Assembly (NCBI RefSeq): GCF_000813825.1 | Contig: NZ_JWTA01000015.1 | Span: 248,001 to 312,000, forward strand | DNA length: 64,000 nucleotides | Source of the DNA: Chryseobacterium taiwanense | GTDB taxonomy: Bacteria > Bacteroidota > Bacteroidia > Flavobacteriales > Weeksellaceae | Reading direction: 5' to 3' | Part shown: positions 9,413 through 17,561 of the stretch, piece after piece | Position numbering within the stretch: position 1 is the first letter of the stretch | Layout of the letters: every line of letters begins with the position of its first letter | Program-made: the position numbers and the translations under genes | Notes under the pieces: generated by a model | The model's input: the letters and a program-made list of their open reading frames with translations, nothing else | Database searches by the model: none | Told to the model about the DNA's origin: nothing

Positions 9413-10049
9413 TGTTGTGGTGTAAAATTTTTAAAAACTCTTTTTTAGGAATCATCTTCGCTCCCATACTTTCAAGATGCTCTGTATGAGATTGACAGTC
9501 AATTAATTCTAAATTTTTATTTGTTTCGATAAAATGAATAAATCCGGCTTTGGAAGCATTGCTTACTTTGGCAAACATACTTTCACCACAGAATACATTT
9601 CCTATTTGAAGTCCATAAAATCCACCAACCAATACTTCGTTTTGCCAGACTTCAATACTTCTTGCCAAGCCGTATTCATGCAGCTGAATGAAAGATTCCA
9701 TGAGTTCATCCGAAAGCCATGTTCCGGTTTGTCCTTTTCTGCTGACTTCCTGACAATTTTTAATGACTTCTCTGAAATTTTGATTTTCTGAAAAGGTAAA
9801 AACATTTCTGTTCAATATTTTTCTCATCGATTTTGAAACTTTCAGCTCGTCAGGAAATAAAACAAATCTCGGATCGGGGCACCACCAAAGAATTTCTTCC
9901 CCCGGATTGTACCAGGGAAAAATACCCAACTGATAAGCAAACCAAATCCGTTCTATAGAAAGGTCACCACCAAAAGCAATAATACCTTCGTGGCCATCAT
10001 AGATTTCAGGATCGGGAAATGAAATCTCATTTTCGTCTAATCGAATCAT
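9399..10049 (-). CDS. aat: Leucyl/phenylalanyl-tRNA-protein transferase
   Basis: The 216-residue protein has the Aat signature FPWYNPGEEILWWCPDPRFVL and the later GGFYGLQIGNVFCGESMFA block. It transfers Leu or Phe from aminoacyl-tRNA to N-terminal Arg/Lys of proteins, marking them for ClpS/ClpAP degradation in the N-degron pathway. I start it at the ATG giving MIRLDENEISFPDP, which fits the family; an upstream ATG would add seven hydrophobic residues that overlap the preceding terminator region. It overlaps the DMT gene downstream. Confidence 0.93.
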   Translation of the reverse strand: MIRLDENEISFPDPEIYDGHEGIIAFGGDLSIERIWFAYQLGIFPWYNPGEEILWWCPDPRFVLFPDELKVSKSMRKILNRNVFTFSENQNFREVIKNCQEVSRKGQTGTWLSDELMESFIQLHEYGLARSIEVWQNEVLVGGFYGLQIGNVFCGESMFAKVSNASKAGFIHFIETNKNLELIDCQSHTEHLESMGAKMIPKKEFLKILHHNNERR

Positions 10050-10056
10050 ATTTAGG

Positions 10057-10085
10057 AAAAAAAATCCCACTTAAAAAGCAGGATT
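10057..10085 (-). terminator. Intrinsic terminator after the DUF3127 gene
   Basis: Read leftward, AATCCTGC pairs with GTGGGATT (two wobbles), followed by a run of T. It lies between the DUF3127 gene and aat. Confidence 0.65.
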
Positions 10086-10110
10086 AATATTTTTCAGTAT
10101 TATCTTTTAA

Positions 10111-10488
10111 TTAAAAAGGTAAATCATCATCGTCATCTCCAGCAAAAGGATTCTCATTTGAAACCGGAGCTGCAGCATGTGACGGAGCTGCTTGTGTAGG
10201 CTCTGAACCGTTATCAAAAACTTTTTCTACTCTCCATCCTGTAATAGAGTTGAAGTATTTAGTCTCTCCTTGAGGAGAAACCCATTCTCTTCCTCTGATG
10301 TTGATTCCCACCTTTACATTTTCTCCTTCTTTCAGATTATCCAATAAACTGATCTTATCAGACAAAAATTCTATGTTTATTGGTTGCGGGTATTGTTCCT
10401 GAGTTAAAATAACCATTTCTCTCTTTTGGAAGCCGCTCGCAAATGTCTGAGCATCAAATATTTTCTTTACCGTTCCTTGTAATTCCAT
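10111..10488 (-). CDS. DUF3127 domain protein with SSB-like acidic tail
   Basis: This 125-residue protein has a single OB-fold-like domain (about 1-95, opening MELQGTVKKIFDAQTFASG) typical of DUF3127, a Bacteroidota family. A flexible Ala/Pro/Ser linker follows, then the C-terminus DDDDDLPF. That tail resembles the conserved acidic tip of single-stranded DNA-binding protein (consensus DDDIPF), which recruits repair proteins. This suggests DNA binding and recruitment of SSB partners, but that role is my inference. It lies alone, upstream of aat and on the same strand. Confidence 0.85.
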   Translation of the reverse strand: MELQGTVKKIFDAQTFASGFQKREMVILTQEQYPQPINIEFLSDKISLLDNLKEGENVKVGINIRGREWVSPQGETKYFNSITGWRVEKVFDNGSEPTQAAPSHAAAPVSNENPFAGDDDDDLPF

Positions 10489-10586
10489 ATCGTAATTATT
10501 AACACGGTAAAAGTAAGAAAATCAATCGTAATAAAGGGTACAGGAGAAAAAAAATGTAAAAATTTTAATTTTTTTTCGTGAAAAGT

Positions 10587-10616
10587 TTGGAGGTAAAAGA
10601 ATTTATCCTATCTTTG
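10587..10616 (+). promoter_or_regulatory. Promoter of the tRNA operon
   Basis: TTG (10587-10589), exactly 19 bp, then TATCTTTG (10609-10616): a perfect match to the Bacteroidota -33/-7 consensus. The first tRNA begins 63 bases downstream of the -7 element. Confidence 0.9.
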
Positions 10617-10678
10617 CACCACTGAAAACGGAAAACGAAACAAGTTCTTTAAAAATAAGTTTTCAGATTAACAACAAC

Positions 10679-10760
10679 GCGGATGTGGTGTAATTGGTAG
10701 CCACGCCAGACTTAGGATCTGGTGCCGAGAGGCGTGGGGGTTCGAGTCCCTTCATCCGCA
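10679..10760 (+). tRNA. tRNA-Leu (anticodon TAG)
   Basis: The acceptor stem GCGGATG / CATCCGC, an anticodon loop CTTAGGA (anticodon TAG), a variable arm (GCCGAGAGGC) typical of the long-armed leucine tRNAs and a T arm GTTCGAGTCCC are all visible. The discriminator base is A10760. It is the first of three tRNAs in one transcript. Confidence 0.95.
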
Positions 10761-10766
10761 CAGTAT

Positions 10767-10839
10767 GCGAAAATAGCTCAGCTGGTAGAGCACAACCTTG
10801 CCAAGGTTGGGGTCGCGGGTTCGAATCCCGTTTTTCGCT
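10767..10839 (+). tRNA. tRNA-Gly (anticodon GCC)
   Basis: A 73-nt cloverleaf: acceptor GCGAAAA / TTTTCGC, D arm AGCTCAGCTGGTAGAGC, anticodon stem CAACC / GGTTG around TTGCCAA (anticodon GCC), T arm GCGGGTTCGAATCCCGT. The 3' CCA is encoded (10840-10842). Only six bases separate it from the preceding tRNA. Confidence 0.96.
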
Positions 10840-10848
10840 CCACTCCAT

Positions 10849-10932
10849 GCCCTGGTGGTGGAACTGGTAGACACGCAGGACTTAAAATCCTGTGCCTCTT
10901 TTGGCGTGCGGGTTCAAGTCCCGCCCGGGGTA
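10849..10932 (+). tRNA. tRNA-Leu (anticodon TAA)
   Basis: Acceptor GCCCTGG / CCGGGGT with wobbles at positions 1 and 5, anticodon loop CTTAAAA (anticodon TAA), an extended variable arm (TGCCTCTTTTGGCG) and T arm GCGGGTTCAAGTCCCGC. The discriminator is A10932. It is the last tRNA before the terminator. Confidence 0.94.
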
Positions 10933-10934
10933 CT

Positions 10935-10969
10935 AAAACCCTCTGTAATTTAATTACGGAGGGTTTTTT
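10935..10969 (+). terminator. Terminator of the tRNA operon
   Basis: A 15-bp stem with one wobble (AAAACCCTCTGTAAT paired with ATTACGGAGGGTTTT), tiny loop, followed by TTTTTGTTTTT. Confidence 0.93.
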
Positions 10970-11080
10970 GTTTTTATGCCCTTTGTAAAAAACCATCTAT
11001 TTTCTCAATACATTTATTTATTGAATCTGTATCCATAAAAATACAAACTTCTGTATCTGTGTCTAAAAAAGAATAGTCTA

Positions 11081-11088
11081 TAACTTTG
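11081..11088 (+). promoter_or_regulatory. -7 promoter element before the 121-aa gene
   Basis: TAACTTTG matches TAnnTTTG and lies 20 bases before the ATG at 11108. No TTG at -33. Confidence 0.45.
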
Positions 11089-11107
11089 CTGAAGTAAAGC
11101 AAGTAGA

Positions 11108-11473
11108 ATGAAAACGACTCTTCAATATCAGGATCGACTTCACTATGCTGAAGTCTATGCATCAGACATTTTAGAACTGAAAAATATTTTTCTTCAACAA
11201 TTAAACCTTAATAAGATTAATAAAAACTTTGGAATTCCTTTTCTTTTGGTTAGAAAAGGGAACAAAATTATGGCATTTGCAAGTCTTATTATTAATCAGG
11301 AGAATCAGATTGATTTTGAAATTCATGGGAAATTTGATTTACGAATCAATGAAAGGGAAGATTTTATGAGTAAGGCTAAAGATTACTGTATAAGAAATAC
11401 ATCAGATAATTTTAGAAATCCGGATGAACTGCAATACAATATTCAAAGGATGGTTGATTGGCTGAATAATTAA
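11108..11473 (+). CDS. Protein of unknown function (121 aa)
   Basis: I do not recognise this protein. It is soluble and mixed alpha/beta, with a central pair of strands (FLLVRKGNKIMAFASLII) that resembles the start of a GNAT or SCP2-like sheet, and an amphipathic C-terminal helix (YNIQRMVDWLNN). It has no signal peptide. A good -7 element precedes it and a MocR-type regulator gene starts 41 bases after it in the same direction, so they may be co-expressed. Coding potential is supported by a clean frame, a well-placed start and local codon use. Confidence 0.65.
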   Translation: MKTTLQYQDRLHYAEVYASDILELKNIFLQQLNLNKINKNFGIPFLLVRKGNKIMAFASLIINQENQIDFEIHGKFDLRINEREDFMSKAKDYCIRNTSDNFRNPDELQYNIQRMVDWLNN

Positions 11474-11514
11474 AAGAACGGCTTAAAATTGTAACTTTAC
11501 TTAAACAGATCTTT

Positions 11515-12930
11515 ATGTCCAAAGATGTTCTATACCTGAAAATTGCAAACTCTGTAACAGAACAGATTCATAGTGATACTCTACAATTTGGAGACCGATT
11601 GCCTTCATTAAGAAGTGCTCAGAAACTCTATAATGTAAGCTTGAATACAGTAAAACAAGCTTATATGGAGCTTGAGAGCCGGTCTTTAATAGAAGCGCGT
11701 CCTAAATACGGGTATTTTGTAAGTCAGACTTCTCAAAGAAAACTGGCGCTTCCTTCCATTGCAAAAATTAAGGATTCTGTCATTGAGAAATCACCTGAAG
11801 ATCTTATCGATAAGGTTTTTGGAACAATTTCTGGAAAAGATGTTACACAGTTTGCATTAGGAATTCCGGGTGAAAGTTTTCTTCCGTTGGCAAAGCTGAA
11901 GAAAAGCATTAACAATGTCATTAAACGAAAAAATGATAGCGGAACAGATTACGAACCTGTGCAAGGAAGTGAACATTTACGACGTGAGATTGCGAAATGG
12001 GCATTGGTTTTAGAAGGAAAAATTACGGAAGATGATTTAGTAATTACGTCGGGAGCGATGAATGCGGTTTACAATTGCTTGATGGCGGTTACAAAACCCG
12101 GAGATTCGGTAGCAGTGGAAAGTCCGGTTTATTTTGGGATTTTGCAGGCGATAGAATTATTGGGACTTAAAGCCGTGGAAATTCCCACGCATCCCATTCT
12201 TGGAATTGACTTGGATGAGTTGAAAAAAGCGCTTCCAAAATTGTCAGCCTGCTGCTTTGTGACGAATTTTAATAATCCTCTTGGATTTCAGATGCCTGAT
12301 GATAATAAAAAGGAATTGGTAAGATTAATTACGGAATACAATGTTCCTTTGATTGAAGACGACATCTACGGAAACGTTTATTTCGGGTCAGAAAGACCGA
12401 AACCTTGTAAGTTTTATGATGAAGCAGGATTGGTGATGTGGATTGGCTCTGTGACCAAAGTATTGGCTCCGGGATACAGAATCGGGTGGGTTGCTCCCGG
12501 AAAATTTAAAGATAAAATTATTCGTCAGAAATTGGTGCAAACGGTTTGTAGTCCTTCGCTGTATTCGGATGTGATTGCCGATTTTTTGGAATATGGAAGA
12601 TATGACCATCATTTGAGGACATTCCGAAATAAACTACACGCCAATTATCATCAAATTCAAAAGTCGGTGGCGGCTTATTTTCCAGATAATACTAAGATTT
12701 CTGAGCCAAAAGGAGGTTTTATGCTTTGGTTGGAACTGGATAAGCGGATTTGCACGGAAGATTTGTATGATGAAGCCTTCAGTCAAAAGATCAATTTTGC
12801 GCCGGGAAGAATGTTTTCACAATATAACCAGTACCAGAATTGTATGCGATTAAATTATGCTTTAGAATGGACAGATCGTGTAGAAAGTGATCTGGAGAAG
12901 TTGGGGAAAATGATTAAAAATAGAATTTAA
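11515..12930 (+). CDS. MocR/GntR-type PLP-dependent regulator or aminotransferase
   Basis: The 471-residue protein joins an N-terminal GntR winged helix (about 1-72; GDRLPSLRSAQKLYNVSLNTVKQAY) to a fold-type I aminotransferase domain. The PLP lysine is Lys315 in SVTKVLAPGYRIGWV; the Asn/Asp that hold PLP lie in NFNNPLG and EDDIYGN. MocR proteins usually sense PLP or an amino-compound and control a nearby gene; here the candidates are the flanking 121-aa gene and the GNAT gene 13 bases downstream. Whether it retains enzyme activity cannot be judged. Confidence 0.92.
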   Translation: MSKDVLYLKIANSVTEQIHSDTLQFGDRLPSLRSAQKLYNVSLNTVKQAYMELESRSLIEARPKYGYFVSQTSQRKLALPSIAKIKDSVIEKSPEDLIDKVFGTISGKDVTQFALGIPGESFLPLAKLKKSINNVIKRKNDSGTDYEPVQGSEHLRREIAKWALVLEGKITEDDLVITSGAMNAVYNCLMAVTKPGDSVAVESPVYFGILQAIELLGLKAVEIPTHPILGIDLDELKKALPKLSACCFVTNFNNPLGFQMPDDNKKELVRLITEYNVPLIEDDIYGNVYFGSERPKPCKFYDEAGLVMWIGSVTKVLAPGYRIGWVAPGKFKDKIIRQKLVQTVCSPSLYSDVIADFLEYGRYDHHLRTFRNKLHANYHQIQKSVAAYFPDNTKISEPKGGFMLWLELDKRICTEDLYDEAFSQKINFAPGRMFSQYNQYQNCMRLNYALEWTDRVESDLEKLGKMIKNRI

Positions 12931-12943
12931 TACCAATAAAACA

Positions 12944-13429
12944 ATGAACGATAATAATAATGAAGTGAAAATTGTTGATTATGATTCAAAATATCAGCTG
13001 GATTTCAGGAATTTAAATGAAGAATGGATCAGTAAATTTTTTAAAATGGAAGCAAGCGACTACAAAATACTTGACAATCCGGAAGATTACATAATCAATA
13101 AAGGTGGACATATTGTTTTTGCTCTTTTAAACGAAGAGGTTGTAGGGACGTGTGCGCTCATAAAAACATCTGAGGAGCCTTTGATTTTTGAATTGGCAAA
13201 AATGGCAGTGAGCCCGAAAGCACAAGGGAAAAAGATTGGATATTTAATTGGTGAAGCATTGATTGCTAAAGCCAAAGATGTAAAAGCTAAAGAAATTTTT
13301 CTTGAAACCAATTCTTCGCTCGTTCCTGCGATTAAACTCTATGAAAAGTTAGGTTTTCAACATATTACGGTGACCGACTCTCCTTATGAGCGTTGTGATA
13401 CAAAAATGTTGTTGGAACTCAATTTTTAG
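12944..13429 (+). CDS. GNAT family N-acetyltransferase
   Basis: This 161-residue protein shows the GNAT fold: strand GHIVFALLNEEVVGTCAL, strand LIFELAKMAVSP, the acetyl-CoA pyrophosphate loop KAQGKKIGYLIGEAL (R/QxxGxG/A form) and EIFLETNSSLVPAIKLYEKLGF. It probably acetylates a small molecule or an amino terminus. It follows the MocR gene by 13 bases and ends at a terminator, so it is likely in that operon. The substrate is unknown. Confidence 0.9.
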   Translation: MNDNNNEVKIVDYDSKYQLDFRNLNEEWISKFFKMEASDYKILDNPEDYIINKGGHIVFALLNEEVVGTCALIKTSEEPLIFELAKMAVSPKAQGKKIGYLIGEALIAKAKDVKAKEIFLETNSSLVPAIKLYEKLGFQHITVTDSPYERCDTKMLLELNF

Positions 13430-13455
13430 ATATATTTCAATTTTGTTAAAGAGGA

Positions 13456-13486
13456 AGCACACTGATTTTTTCAGGGTGCTTTTTGT
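13456..13486 (+). terminator. Intrinsic terminator after the GNAT gene
   Basis: AGCACACTGA pairs with TCAGGGTGCT (one mismatch), loop TTTTT, followed by TTTTGTTTG. Confidence 0.85.
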
Positions 13487-13550
13487 TTGTAAGCTTTTAT
13501 GATTTGGTTTTCTGCTTTTAACCTCTTCTTCTCAACCCAAATAAATTTTC

Positions 13551-13558
13551 TATTTTTG
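13551..13558 (+). promoter_or_regulatory. -7 promoter element of the two-component operon
   Basis: TATTTTTG matches TAnnTTTG and lies 17 bases before the response-regulator ATG. Confidence 0.5.
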
Positions 13559-13575
13559 TCTAATTCCTTATTTCA

Positions 13576-14286
13576 ATGAAAAAAATAATCCTCATCGAAG
13601 ATGAAATGAGTGTGGTGTCCTTTATAAAAAAAGGATTACAGGAGAACGGGTATGAAGTTTCTGTGGCTTTTGATGGGCGCACCGGTGTACAGTTGGTGCA
13701 GGCAAACGATTTTGATTTGGTGGTTCTGGATATTATGTTGCCCGAAATGAACGGACTTGATGTTTGTAAGGAGATCAGAAAAACCAATCAGCATGTTCCT
13801 ATTTTATTTCTGACGGCATTGGGAACTTCTGAGAATATTGTGCTTGGACTGGAAAGTGGTGGTGATGATTATTTGGTGAAGCCATTTAAATTCATTGAAC
13901 TTGTGGCTCGAGTGAAATCTTTACTGAGACGAAGTAATAATGGTGGATCGGCTCCGGAAATTATAGAACCTGAAGTTGATAATGAACATGTTTTCCAGTT
14001 TTCAGATTTGATTTTAAATGACTACACGAAGAAAGTTACGCGTGGAGGAGAGGAAATTTCACTGACTTCAACGGAGTATAAATTATTAATGTATTTCTTA
14101 AATAATCCTGAAAAAGTAATCTCTAGGACAGAAGTTTTGGAAGCAGTTTGGGGAGTGAACTATGAATTGGGAACCAATGTTGTGGATGTTTACGTGAATT
14201 ATTTAAGAAAAAAATTAGATAATCAAGAAGATAATAAGTTGATTCATACTGTGATAGGGATGGGTTATGTATTGAAAAAATCATAA
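13576..14286 (+). CDS. OmpR-family response regulator
   Basis: The 236-residue protein has a receiver domain (1-120) with acidic pocket E8/D9, phospho-acceptor Asp52 (VVLDIMLPEMNG) and Lys102 in DYLVKPF, followed by an OmpR/PhoB winged helix (about 135-234; SLTSTEYKLLMYFLNNPEKV, VDVYVNYLRKKL). It binds DNA when phosphorylated by the kinase encoded three bases downstream. The signal and regulon are not visible; nearby UspA-like and YoaK genes are possible targets. Confidence 0.95.
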   Translation: MKKIILIEDEMSVVSFIKKGLQENGYEVSVAFDGRTGVQLVQANDFDLVVLDIMLPEMNGLDVCKEIRKTNQHVPILFLTALGTSENIVLGLESGGDDYLVKPFKFIELVARVKSLLRRSNNGGSAPEIIEPEVDNEHVFQFSDLILNDYTKKVTRGGEEISLTSTEYKLLMYFLNNPEKVISRTEVLEAVWGVNYELGTNVVDVYVNYLRKKLDNQEDNKLIHTVIGMGYVLKKS

Positions 14287-14289
14287 TGA

Positions 14290-15699
14290 ATGTTTAATAA
14301 AGTTATCACAAATCAGACCAAAACGATGGTGCTTTTGATGTTGGTTTTTACCGCCATCATATTGCTGTTCAGTGGTTTGGTTTATTTTTCGATTGTCAAC
14401 TTTTCCCATCAGAGGTTTTATGAATTATTAAAAATCCGGGCAACTACCATTGTTCAGATTGAAAAAAGTAAAGATGATCTCGATCTTCCTGAAAATTATA
14501 TTTTAAACAGTCTGAATGATGAGGAGCTTCCAATGGAGCGAGATTATGTTTTTGCGATTCCTTCGGATTCTAATTTTAACAAAATATCACACGAAGTTCA
14601 TATTCCGGATTATTTCTTCAAAAGCATAGCGAAAAATGGGGAGGCCAACTATAATGATAAAGAATTCTATTATATTGGAAAATCCTTTAAACACGATGAT
14701 AAAAATTATATTGCGATAGCTTCTGCCAAAAATCATTATGTAGTTTACTACCTAGGATTCTTGAAGCGAACATTGATAACGTGTATCGTGCTGTCATTGT
14801 TTTTCAGTATGATCTTCTCTTTTTATTTATCGAAGACCTTATTTAGACCTATTTTAAAAATCACGGGAAAGGTAAAAGAAATAAGCTCAGAAAATCTTCA
14901 TTTACGTCTTGAATCTCAACCTGATAATAAGGAGCTGAACGAGTTGGTTGATACTTTTAATGATATGCTCAACCGTATCGAAACTTCTTTCGAAACTCAA
15001 AATCACCTGATCGGAAACGTTTCTCATGAGTTGAGAACACCTTTAACGTCCATTATGGGGGAAGCAGATGTCGCGCTTTCTATTTCCAGAACCAATGATG
15101 AGTATAAGGAAACCTTAGGAATCATTTTAGATGAAGCTGAAAAATTAGACAAGAAAATCAAAGCTTTGCTGATGATTGCGCAGACCGGTTTTGATGGAAA
15201 GATCCAGAAAATGGATAAGGTGAGAATTGATCAGCTGCTTTGGGATGTTATTGAAACCTTACGAAGAATTGATTCCAGGAATAATATCTATCTGGATATA
15301 AGTATGTTACCGGATAATCCGAAAAAACTGAAAGTTCAAGGGAATGAACAATTGCTTCATCTTGCCGTTACAAATATTATTCAGAATGGCTGTAAATATT
15401 CTAATTTTCAGCAGGTTAAAGTTTCGTTGGGAGCGACAGATATGGATGTCTACATCATCATAAAAGACAACGGAATCGGAATTCCTGAAGAGGAAATGAA
15501 TAAAATCTACGATCCGTTTTTCCGTGCGTCTAACACGAAAAACTATGAAGGCTATGGAATCGGGCTCCCATTGGCAAGAAATATCGTAAGAATGCATCAT
15601 GGTGAACTGATCGTTAGTTCTCATGAAAATCAGGGAACGACGGTACAACTACGTTTTCCTAATTTTTATAGTACATTGAAAGAAGAGAAGTTGGATTGA
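14290..15699 (+). CDS. Sensor histidine kinase
   Basis: A 469-residue inner-membrane kinase with two membrane helices (about 13-37 and 159-181) that bracket a periplasmic sensor, then HAMP (184-236), HisKA with phospho-acceptor His246 in GNVSHELRTPLTSIMGE, and a HATPase domain with N box (NIIQNGCKYS), G1 DNGIGIP and G2 GYGIGLPLA. It is the partner of the OmpR-type regulator just upstream, and the pair forms a two-gene operon. The ligand is unknown. Confidence 0.95.
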   Translation: MFNKVITNQTKTMVLLMLVFTAIILLFSGLVYFSIVNFSHQRFYELLKIRATTIVQIEKSKDDLDLPENYILNSLNDEELPMERDYVFAIPSDSNFNKISHEVHIPDYFFKSIAKNGEANYNDKEFYYIGKSFKHDDKNYIAIASAKNHYVVYYLGFLKRTLITCIVLSLFFSMIFSFYLSKTLFRPILKITGKVKEISSENLHLRLESQPDNKELNELVDTFNDMLNRIETSFETQNHLIGNVSHELRTPLTSIMGEADVALSISRTNDEYKETLGIILDEAEKLDKKIKALLMIAQTGFDGKIQKMDKVRIDQLLWDVIETLRRIDSRNNIYLDISMLPDNPKKLKVQGNEQLLHLAVTNIIQNGCKYSNFQQVKVSLGATDMDVYIIIKDNGIGIPEEEMNKIYDPFFRASNTKNYEGYGIGLPLARNIVRMHHGELIVSSHENQGTTVQLRFPNFYSTLKEEKLD

Positions 15700-15757
15700 T
15701 GAGTTCTGCATTACAATTCTAATCTAGCTGTTTATTTTTCTATATATTTTTTAGCGA

Positions 15758-15786
15758 TGTCATGCCGAGCGAAGTCGAAGCACTCA
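15758..15786. repeat. Single arm of a flavobacterial GTCATnC-GAGCGAAG element
   Basis: ATGTCATGCCGAGCGAAGTC and the following GAAGCACTC resemble one arm of the palindromic GTCATTCTGA..GAAGGAATC elements common between genes in Bacteroidota. The second arm is not seen here. The rest of the 278-bp gap shows only AT-rich DNA and a promoter element. Confidence 0.5.
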
Positions 15787-15928
15787 TTCCTTTATTAAGG
15801 GTAGTATAGTAAGAGTTCTGTTTAATTGTTGTTCCAATATTAATTCCTCTTAACAATTTTCTAATCTCATTCTAATCTCTTTAATGACATTTTAATTCCA
15901 TTCCAAAGAGCTTCTAATTTGGTCATTC

Positions 15929-15936
15929 TAGTTTTG
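15929..15936 (+). promoter_or_regulatory. -7 promoter element before the UspA-like gene
   Basis: TAGTTTTG matches TAnnTTTG; it lies 41 bases before the ATG at 15978. Confidence 0.5.
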
Positions 15937-15977
15937 TATCATCAAAATAAGATAACACAAAACTAAATCTTAAAGAT

Positions 15978-16466
15978 ATGACTAAAACAATTTTAATAGC
16001 GACAGATTATTCTCTTGAGTCTCTACATATATTAAAGGAAGTTCTTAAAGAAAAAAATGCTTCTGAAGACCAAAACCAGTATACTATCTTTTTAGTTTCA
16101 GGTTATGAAATGGGAGATTCTATTCGAGACCTTCTCTTTAATACCAAGAGTACGATTTTTAATAAAATTAAACCGCAGGAGTTTAATGATGCCTACGAGA
16201 TTATCAAAAACAAATACCCGCATCTGATAGAAAAGATTATCTGTGATGTTTTTACAGGGAGTTTTCAGAGAACCTTCGATAATTACATCAAGGCAGGGCA
16301 TATTGAAGAAGCTTACTATAGCTCATCAATAAAAAGTAAAGGAAAAGGGAAGTTTGATCTTATTCCTTATATCAAAAAATGTAAAAATATTCAATCTCAG
16401 GAAATTGCGATTGAAACTCACGAGAGACTTCCGGAAAGAGGAAGACTTGCTGAGATTTTTGCATAA
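15978..16466 (+). CDS. UspA-like protein of unknown function
   Basis: This 162-residue soluble protein opens with MTKTILIATDYSLESLHILK, close to the first strand and helix of universal stress proteins (ILVATDFS). The nucleotide-binding G-2X-G-9X-G(S/T) motif of ATP-binding Usp is not evident, and the C-terminal 50 residues (KKCKNIQSQEIAIETHERLPERGRL) do not look like Usp. It may be a divergent Rossmann-like domain. It is followed by a YoaK gene 24 bases later and preceded by a two-component operon, suggesting a stress or envelope context. Confidence 0.6.
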   Translation: MTKTILIATDYSLESLHILKEVLKEKNASEDQNQYTIFLVSGYEMGDSIRDLLFNTKSTIFNKIKPQEFNDAYEIIKNKYPHLIEKIICDVFTGSFQRTFDNYIKAGHIEEAYYSSSIKSKGKGKFDLIPYIKKCKNIQSQEIAIETHERLPERGRLAEIFA

Positions 16467-16490
16467 TTCTAATTTTCTAAAAGATAAAAA

Positions 16491-17318
16491 ATGTTAAGAA
16501 ATTATAGTAACAGCAGAACGTTGGGAGATAACATAAAATTGGGAACGCTGACTGCCTTCACGGCAGGGACTATAAATATTGCTTCTCTATTGATATTTCT
16601 CTCATTTACGTCGAATGTAACGGGACACTACGCTATTTTAGCAGCGGAAATAAGTAAAGGAAACTGGACTCAGGTAATGGCAGTTGGAGGATGGATCTTC
16701 CTGTTTTTCTTCGGAAGCTTTCTCTCTAATTTTATTGTTATTAACTTTAATAAAAAGAGTAAATATTTTGCTCATGCATTGCCTATTGTCTTAGAGATCA
16801 TCTGTCTATTGTTTGTGGGGGTGTATGGTCAGTTTTTTTATCAGAAAACATTGGCTGAAACAGAATCATTGGTTGCTTTAATGTTATTTGCGACAGGGCT
16901 TCAGAATGGTTTAACGGCAAGTATTTCCAATTTCTCGGTGAAAACAACCCACCTTACCGGAACAACAACCGATCTTGGAATTTTGTTTTCGATGTTTACC
17001 CAGAAAAAGTATAGAAAGAATCCGGAATTGATTGCAAGAGCTAAATTATTGATGAGTATTATGCTGGCTTATGTTTTAGGAGCTGTATTTTCCGGGCTTA
17101 CGTATTATTATCTGGAATTTAGAGTGTTTTATGTTATAAGTCTATGTCTTTTGGTTGTCATAGGATATGATGCTTATAAAATTCATGTAAGACATTTTAA
17201 TACCAAATACAGATATTCAAAAATCTATAAAAGACCAAATTTGTTGGCATACCTATATGATAAAATCCATGGAATCCCCAAAAGAAAAGAAAAAAGAAAA
17301 CTTGCTTTTGAAGACTAG
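16491..17318 (+). CDS. YoaK (DUF1275) family membrane protein
   Basis: The 275-residue protein has about six membrane helices and the DUF1275 hallmarks: an N-terminal AFTAGTINIASLLIFLSFTSNVTGH region and the later GLQNGLTASIS..VKTTHLTGTTTDLG segment. Function is unknown; it is an inner-membrane protein. The C-terminus is basic and cytosolic (GIPKRKEKRKLAFED). It is probably co-transcribed with the UspA-like gene. Confidence 0.88.
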   Translation: MLRNYSNSRTLGDNIKLGTLTAFTAGTINIASLLIFLSFTSNVTGHYAILAAEISKGNWTQVMAVGGWIFLFFFGSFLSNFIVINFNKKSKYFAHALPIVLEIICLLFVGVYGQFFYQKTLAETESLVALMLFATGLQNGLTASISNFSVKTTHLTGTTTDLGILFSMFTQKKYRKNPELIARAKLLMSIMLAYVLGAVFSGLTYYYLEFRVFYVISLCLLVVIGYDAYKIHVRHFNTKYRYSKIYKRPNLLAYLYDKIHGIPKRKEKRKLAFED

Positions 17319-17372
17319 TGGTAGAAAAATAAAAATACTTCAGTATTAATTTTGTGTAAACAAGCTGTGAAT

Positions 17373-17410
17373 CAATCCTCTAATTGTATAATGCGATTAG
17401 GGGATTGTAT
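17373..17410 (+). terminator. Terminator-like hairpin after the YoaK gene
   Basis: CAATCCTCTAAT pairs with ATTAGGGGATTG (12 bp, one wobble, 10-nt loop) and is followed by TATTTTAAG. The T-tract is weak. Confidence 0.6.
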
Positions 17411-17532
17411 TTTAAGAAAATATCATTGGAGTGTCACTTTGGCTAACGTGTAAAACATGGCTAGGTTGTTGATATGTTAATAATTAAATTGTAATTCGGG
17501 GATAGAAAGTTTTTATTCCCATTTTCATTACT

Positions 17533-17540
17533 TATTTTTG
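17533..17540 (+). promoter_or_regulatory. -7 promoter element of mutL
   Basis: TATTTTTG fits TAnnTTTG and lies 22 bases before the mutL ATG. Confidence 0.5.
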
Positions 17541-17561
17541 TAAGTTGATTTTAAGTTTTTT

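Noticed and set aside
10974-11162. Minus-strand frame of 62 codons after the tRNA terminator
   Set aside because: It overlaps the start of the 121-aa gene and its promoter element, and shows no domain or ribosome-binding context.
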